DNA from: Candidatus Latescibacterota bacterium
Lineage (GTDB): Bacteria; Latescibacterota; UBA2968; GCA-2709665
Direction: 5' to 3'
Length of the DNA stretch: 10,268 bases
Assembly: GCA_012271065.1 (NCBI GenBank)
Contig: JAAXHE010000300.1
Span: 1 to 10,268, forward strand
A program made the position numbers and the translations under genes. This document shows, piece by piece, positions 7,151-10,268 of the stretch (its first letter is position 1; each line of letters starts with the position of its first letter). The notes beneath the pieces were generated by a model that worked only from the letters and a program-made list of their open reading frames with translations, ran no database searches and was not told the DNA's origin.

Positions 7151-8362
7151 ATATGTCCGTGTATTCGCAGATTCGTCTTCCGATCGGTTGATCTGAAACG
7201 CCGTTTCGTGGAGGTCTCGCCACGGAATCAGGCTGCCTCGCGTCCGGCGCTGGCGTTCGTTACCGCCGTATACGACGAAGACGGAAGTAGGCAAGGGTAA
7301 CCGTGTGAGATGTTTCTGCACGCGACCGATGCTGTTAAACAGGCTCGACGACGCCGTATTGGCGGACTTGGCCTCGACAAGCGCGATATGGGATGGGTGC
7401 TCGATGACGAGGTCGGCCTCAGCTCCGTTTCGGTCCCGGTAAAACGACAGGCCGCCCATTTCTCCGCGGTTGGTTCGGTGTTTTGCAATTTCAGAAACGA
7501 CCCAGGTCTCGAAAATCGGGCCGCGAAGCGGATGACTGCGTAGCTGTTCAGGTGTGCGGATACCAAGCAGCCAGCAGACGAGCCCGGTGTCGTAGAAGTG
7601 CAGTTTGGGCACCTTGACGAGACGTTTGCGAAGGTTGGCGTGAAATGCCGGTAGCCTGAAGGTGATGAAACTGGTCTCCAGGATGCTGAGCCAGGCTCTT
7701 GCGCCTGGCTGGGAAATTCCGCAGTCGTCGGCCAGCGAGGAGATGTTGAGCAATTGAGCTGTGCGGCCGGCGCACAATTCCACAAATCGCTGGAATGTGC
7801 CAAGGTCTCCCACGTTGCTGATCGTCCGCACGTCGCGTTCGATATAGGTGGCGACATAGGAACGAATCCAGTCGGATGGGTCCAGACCATCGTTGAATAT
7901 GCGGGGATATGATCCTGCAAAGAGGGACTCTTCCAGACTCTCGGGAAACATGCGGAACCGTTCCACTTCCCCCCGGGTAAGCGTCAACAGGTAGTATACT
8001 GCGGTCCTTCCTGCCAGCGACTGGCTCACCGAATCCAGCAGGGCGAGGTTCTGCGATCCTGTCAGGATCCAGCGTCCGGGCGCCGGGTCATCGTCGATGA
8101 TGCCCTGCAAGTAGGAAAGCAGGTCCGGGGCTCGCTGTACCTCGTCGATGACGGCGCCGGCCGGAAACTGAGCCAGAAAGCCACGTGGATCTTCTACCGC
8201 AAAAGCGCGAACGTCCGGAGACTCGAGTGTTGTATACCTGTGCTCGGGAAATACGGCCTTGCAAAGCGTCGTCTTGCCGCTTTGCCGGGGACCGGTAAGC
8301 GTAATGGCGGGGAAAGCTCCCGCGGCCTTCTTCAGTCTGGGCATCAGTTCACGTATAATCAT
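7148..8362 (-). CDS. AAA_14 / DUF4143 family ATPase
   Basis: This 404-residue protein has an N-terminal AAA_14 ATPase domain. It shows Walker A GPRQSGKTT (24-32), Walker B AVIDEVQRAP (70-79) and a sensor-like WILTGSQN (98-105). The C-terminal part is DUF4143, with HFYDTGLVCWLLGI (255-268), IFETWVVSEIAKH (283-295) and FYRDRNGAEADLVIE (307-321) followed by LVEAKSA (328-334). The last two motifs resemble a PD-(D/E)xK nuclease core (E315/D317 and E330-x-K332), a known feature of the family whose activity is unproven. The biological role of these ATPases is unclear; they are often multicopy and patchily distributed. ATG 8362 was chosen because the similarity begins at once; it has no Shine-Dalgarno site and lies about eight bases from a plausible -10 box, so the mRNA may be leaderless. 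The gene is bracketed by two related 35-bp units and its stop lies within the left one. Confidence 0.9.
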   Translation of the reverse strand: MIIRELMPRLKKAAGAFPAITLTGPRQSGKTTLCKAVFPEHRYTTLESPDVRAFAVEDPRGFLAQFPAGAVIDEVQRAPDLLSYLQGIIDDDPAPGRWILTGSQNLALLDSVSQSLAGRTAVYYLLTLTRGEVERFRMFPESLEESLFAGSYPRIFNDGLDPSDWIRSYVATYIERDVRTISNVGDLGTFQRFVELCAGRTAQLLNISSLADDCGISQPGARAWLSILETSFITFRLPAFHANLRKRLVKVPKLHFYDTGLVCWLLGIRTPEQLRSHPLRGPIFETWVVSEIAKHRTNRGEMGGLSFYRDRNGAEADLVIEHPSHIALVEAKSANTASSSLFNSIGRVQKHLTRLPLPTSVFVVYGGNERQRRTRGSLIPWRDLHETAFQINRSEDESANTRTY

Positions 8363-8369
8363 ACCGTGA

Positions 8370-8397
8370 AAATTACGAAATATACAGTCTATGTCAA
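8370..8397 (-). promoter_or_regulatory. Predicted promoter of the ATPase gene, inside the right repeat unit
   Basis: On the minus strand a perfect -35 box TTGACA (8397-8392) is followed after 16 bases by TAATTT (8375-8370), a fair -10 box. Seven bases then separate the -10 from the A of the ATG at 8362, so transcription would begin at or next to the start codon. The -35 box is part of the 35-bp unit, so a protein bound to the unit would affect this promoter. The -10 is the weak part of the call. Confidence 0.45.
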
Positions 8398-8419
8398 TAT
8401 CAGACTTTGAAATAGACTA
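8385..8419. repeat. 35-bp AT-rich unit, right copy, flanking the ATPase gene
   Basis: This is the same length and orientation as the left copy. Its terminal arms are CAGTCTA (8385-8391) and TAGACTA (8413-8419), pairing at six of seven positions. The longer arms AGTCTATGTCAA (8386-8397) and TTGAAATAGACT (8407-8418) pair at 11 of 12. Where the left copy has GGC/GCC in its arms, this copy has GTC/GAC: both sides changed together, so pairing or two-fold symmetry is kept. The unit also holds the TAG stop (8419-8417) of the kinase remnant and the -35 box of the ATPase gene. Confidence 0.75.
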
Positions 8420-8848
8420 AACCCTGTAAAATGAAAGGTCAAGAGTTGAAGCTCGCGCCGCGCAAGGGGTCTGAGATCCGCTCAGTTCTGCCGGAGAGGC
8501 GTATACCGTCCCCGGGATGAATCGGTGAACGGAAAGCAGCTCGCCATCCATGTCCGCGGCGACCCGTCCGTCGGCCGCCGGAACCAATTCGTCCACCGCT
8601 ATACCTTGAAGCCCCAGGTACGACAGGAATGACGAAAGCGGCTCGATCTCGGCCATCGACCTTCGGACGCGATTCGCGCGAATGACAAAATCGCCTCGCA
8701 ACGTTTCGGCCAGATACACTTCATTGAGCACGCCACCCGTCAGGCGAGACGTACGGCGCCATGTGCCGAGATTGTAGCGTCGTGAAACCACCTTAACGAT
8801 ATAACGCTTTCGCCGGGCGAGGGCTGTCGGGGAATCGGCGCGTGTCAT
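8417..8848 (-). pseudogene. 3'-truncated APH/homoserine-kinase-like phosphotransferase remnant
   Basis: The frame gives 143 residues. Up to about residue 121 it resembles the N-terminal lobe of the aminoglycoside-phosphotransferase/homoserine kinase II group: a glycine-containing loop RLTGGVLNEVYLAET (35-49), the strand DFVIRANRVRRS (53-64), a helix with LSSFLSYLGLQGIAVDELVPA (71-91) and the hinge ADMDGELLSVHRFIPGTVYASP (98-119). Full-length members have about 300-350 residues. Everything after the hinge is missing, including the catalytic H-x-D-x-x-x-x-N motif and the metal-binding aspartate. The last 20 or so residues (from GSQTPCAARA) do not look like the family, and the frame ends at a TAG inside the right repeat unit. 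The remaining part is not found on the far side of the ATPase gene. ATG 8848 has no good ribosome site. It is probably a dead fragment, though a short expressed protein cannot be excluded. Confidence 0.65.
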
Positions 8849-9158
8849 ATTGCAAAACGATGTGATCGGGGGGTCGTCGCGATGGCTGTGACCATCCAGC
8901 CCGCAAGGATCGGACTGCGAGGTGTAAGGACGCTGAGATGTCCGAGTGCGTGAACGCTTAACATCCCCGGCATCGGACAGTTGTATGATATGTGCTCTTC
9001 TCCGTTATGCCAAAGTATAATCTTGAGGTCGGCGGCCGCGTATGGCGCTATTGGATGATCGGTCGATACGTGGTCCGGACGGTGTGAAATTATTGCGTGA
9101 AGGCTATTGACTTTCGTGAGAATGGCCGCTATATTTGCGTGCGAAAGTATTAGATTAA
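8849..9158. other. Non-coding spacer between the kinase remnant and the oxygenase gene
   Basis: These 310 bases separate divergently oriented genes. I see no convincing protein-coding frame, RNA gene or repeat copy in them. The only supported element is the promoter at the right end. No clear promoter for the minus-strand kinase remnant is visible in the left part. The region from about 9085 onward becomes AT-rich towards the oxygenase start. Confidence 0.5.
9107..9135 (+). promoter_or_regulatory. Predicted sigma-70-type promoter of the oxygenase gene
   Basis: TTGACT (9107-9112) and TATATT (9130-9135) are separated by exactly 17 bases. Each hexamer differs from consensus by one base. Transcription would begin near 9142, giving a short leader of about 17 bases before the GTG at 9159. 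This is the best promoter in the window. Confidence 0.65.
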
Positions 9159-10193
9159 GTGATTGTCCGATTGAAGAACGCGGTCTGCGACTTGAAAGCG
9201 GAAAACGGAAATGTCGCGGCCGCGATCGGAAATCCGCTGATGAAACTGCAAGGAGACAGCGGCATCATAACGGTACCTTCCGCATATATTGACGGCTACC
9301 CGACAGGCCGGCGGTACGACCGCGCGCTTGCCGACAACTATATCCGACACACGACCGTCGGCGACCCGCCGCTCGATCCGGTCATTGAGGAATTGGCCGA
9401 TCTTCCGTCCCAGGACCTGCACAGGTTCATCAAAGCCGGCATAGACGAGGAGGAAGACGTCATGCGCAGCGCTCCATCGGCGCTGCGCGATTTTTTCGAC
9501 AGCCTGGAAGATCCGCCATGGTTCGATTACGAATCCTTCAGGCCGGGCATGCGCGCGTTCCATTCGAACACGACAAACATCCTGGTTGCATTTGTAACGG
9601 GCGTGCTGATCGAGGGGTTCGCGACCATGATCGCCAAGTCCTTCGCCACCACCGGACGCGTGTTGAACCGTTCGACGGCAAGAAGGCGCCTCATGCAGAA
9701 TAACCGCCATCTCCTGGAACTGTTCTTCCCGGGAGGATTGCGGAGAGACGGCGACGGATGGAAGCTGTCCATGCGCCTTCGGTTCGTCCATGCAAAGGTC
9801 AGGCACCTGCTGGCACATTCCGACGAGTGGAATACCGAAGCCTGGGGGATTCCGCTGAGCGCGGCACATCTGGGATTCGCCATCACCGTCTTCTCCATGC
9901 GACTGATGCAGCATTCAGTCGCCGTGGGGGCGACGTTCAATCAGGAAGAAAAGGACAGCATTATCCGTATCTGGCGGTACGCGGGTCACGTGATGGGCGT
10001 GCCTGAGTCCATCCTGTTTACCAACGAAGCGCACGCCCGGGAAATTTTCAAGATCGCCCTGATTTGCGAGCCGGAGCCGGACCACGATTCGGCCACGATG
10101 GCGAACGCCCTGGTCGAGCCCTTACTGATCGATGCCTGTGCGGAGGATGACGAATTCTGCCGGGCGACTGACAGCGGGAGGTCTATCGAATAG
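9159..10193 (+). CDS. MpaB / rubber-oxygenase-like (DUF2236) oxygenase
   Basis: This 344-residue protein resembles the DUF2236 catalytic domain shared by fungal MpaB and bacterial latex-clearing proteins. Landmarks are FFDSLEDPPWFDYESF (112-127), ILVAFVTGVLIEGFATMIA (141-159), a TTGRVLNRSTARR segment (164-176), the stretch RLRFVHAKVRHLL (207-219) and the helical part WRYAGHVMGVPESIL (272-286). In Lcp enzymes a histidine in the equivalent V-H-A-x-V-R motif binds heme b, so H211 is the likely ligand here. Family members oxidise or cleave polyisoprenoid or other hydrophobic chains; the substrate is unknown. No signal peptide or membrane anchor is seen, so it is probably cytoplasmic. I give GTG 9159 because it lies just behind a good promoter, but it has no ribosome site. 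ATG 9240 (residue 28) is a reasonable alternative. It stands alone, apart from a possible frame right after its stop. Confidence 0.72.
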   Translation: MIVRLKNAVCDLKAENGNVAAAIGNPLMKLQGDSGIITVPSAYIDGYPTGRRYDRALADNYIRHTTVGDPPLDPVIEELADLPSQDLHRFIKAGIDEEEDVMRSAPSALRDFFDSLEDPPWFDYESFRPGMRAFHSNTTNILVAFVTGVLIEGFATMIAKSFATTGRVLNRSTARRRLMQNNRHLLELFFPGGLRRDGDGWKLSMRLRFVHAKVRHLLAHSDEWNTEAWGIPLSAAHLGFAITVFSMRLMQHSVAVGATFNQEEKDSIIRIWRYAGHVMGVPESILFTNEAHAREIFKIALICEPEPDHDSATMANALVEPLLIDACAEDDEFCRATDSGRSIE

Positions 10194-10268
10194 ATGACAC
10201 GAGTATTCCCGAATTCGCCGGAGTTGACGCTGTCGTCCATACGAAGCTGTCTTAAAATTCCCAGCGGT
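10194..10268 (+). CDS. Possible start of a further gene, cut by the window edge
   Basis: An ATG directly follows the TAG of the oxygenase gene and the frame stays open for 25 codons to the right edge (MTRVFPNSPELTLSSIRSCL...). GGGAGG lies about 12 bases upstream, a little farther than usual. If real, it would be translationally coupled to the oxygenase. The visible part is too short to assign to a family and could be a chance open frame. Confidence 0.3.
   Translation, partial: MTRVFPNSPELTLSSIRSCLKIPSG

Larger units (their letters stand above)
7116..8419 (-). mobile_element. Possible repeat-bounded ATPase cassette
   Basis: Two 35-bp units in the same orientation enclose a single gene, the AAA_14/DUF4143 ATPase. 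The units, the gene and its promoter form a compact module with almost no spare DNA: 22 bases lie between the start codon and the right unit, and the stop codon is inside the left unit. The gene just to the right is a kinase fragment that stops in the right unit, as expected if the module had replaced its 3' part. No transposase, integrase or target-site duplication is visible, so any movement would need help from elsewhere or homologous recombination between units. The boundaries are those of the repeats; the cassette itself is inferred. Confidence 0.4.

Noticed and set aside
8932..8957. A stretch resembling the 5' part of a serine tRNA (GAGATGTCCGAGTGCGTGAA)
   Set aside because: No anticodon stem, no T-loop (GTTCGAATC-type) and no matching acceptor 3' strand follow.

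Overview
The window is GC-rich and tightly packed with genes. The HflK/HflC pair, a periplasmic-binding protein with a Sec signal peptide and normal sigma-70-like promoters suggest a Gram-negative bacterium, probably Pseudomonadota or a related lineage. Nothing here fixes the genus. No rRNA, tRNA, CRISPR array, transposase or phage gene was found.

Layout. (1) Positions 1-3438 (+) hold four closely spaced genes: the 3' end of hflC, an hflK-type SPFH gene with a long Lys/Ala-rich tail, a branched-chain-amino-acid-type periplasmic binding protein, and a small three-helix membrane protein of unknown function. They look like one transcription unit. (2) Positions 3439-3675 are a non-coding spacer with several GC-rich inverted repeats. 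(3) Positions 3676-4536 (+) encode a ZIP-family metal transporter. It converges, 17 bases apart, on a minus-strand block. (4) That block, read from 8848 down to 4554, holds a 3'-truncated APH-fold kinase remnant, an AAA_14/DUF4143 ATPase, a GNAT-like acyltransferase and a DegT/DnrJ/EryC1-type PLP aminotransferase. (5) Positions 8849-9158 are a non-coding spacer with a good promoter at its right end. It drives an MpaB/DUF2236-type oxygenase (9159-10193, +), and a possible new reading frame runs off the window's right edge.

The most striking structure is around the ATPase gene. It is bracketed by two AT-rich 35-bp units (7116-7150 and 8385-8419) in the same orientation. Each has 7-bp terminal inverted repeats, and the paired arms differ between the two units in a compensating way. 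The left unit supplies the ATPase stop codon. The right unit supplies both the stop of the truncated kinase and a consensus -35 box placed to make a nearly leaderless ATPase mRNA. This looks like a self-contained, repeat-bounded ATPase cassette. It now lies between the kinase remnant and the acyltransferase/aminotransferase pair, which may once have formed one small biosynthetic operon (kinase, N-acyltransferase, aminotransferase).

A second candidate for something new is the SPFH - binding protein - small membrane protein operon. It pairs an FtsH-modulator-like complex with a solute-binding protein but has no ABC permease or ATPase in view.
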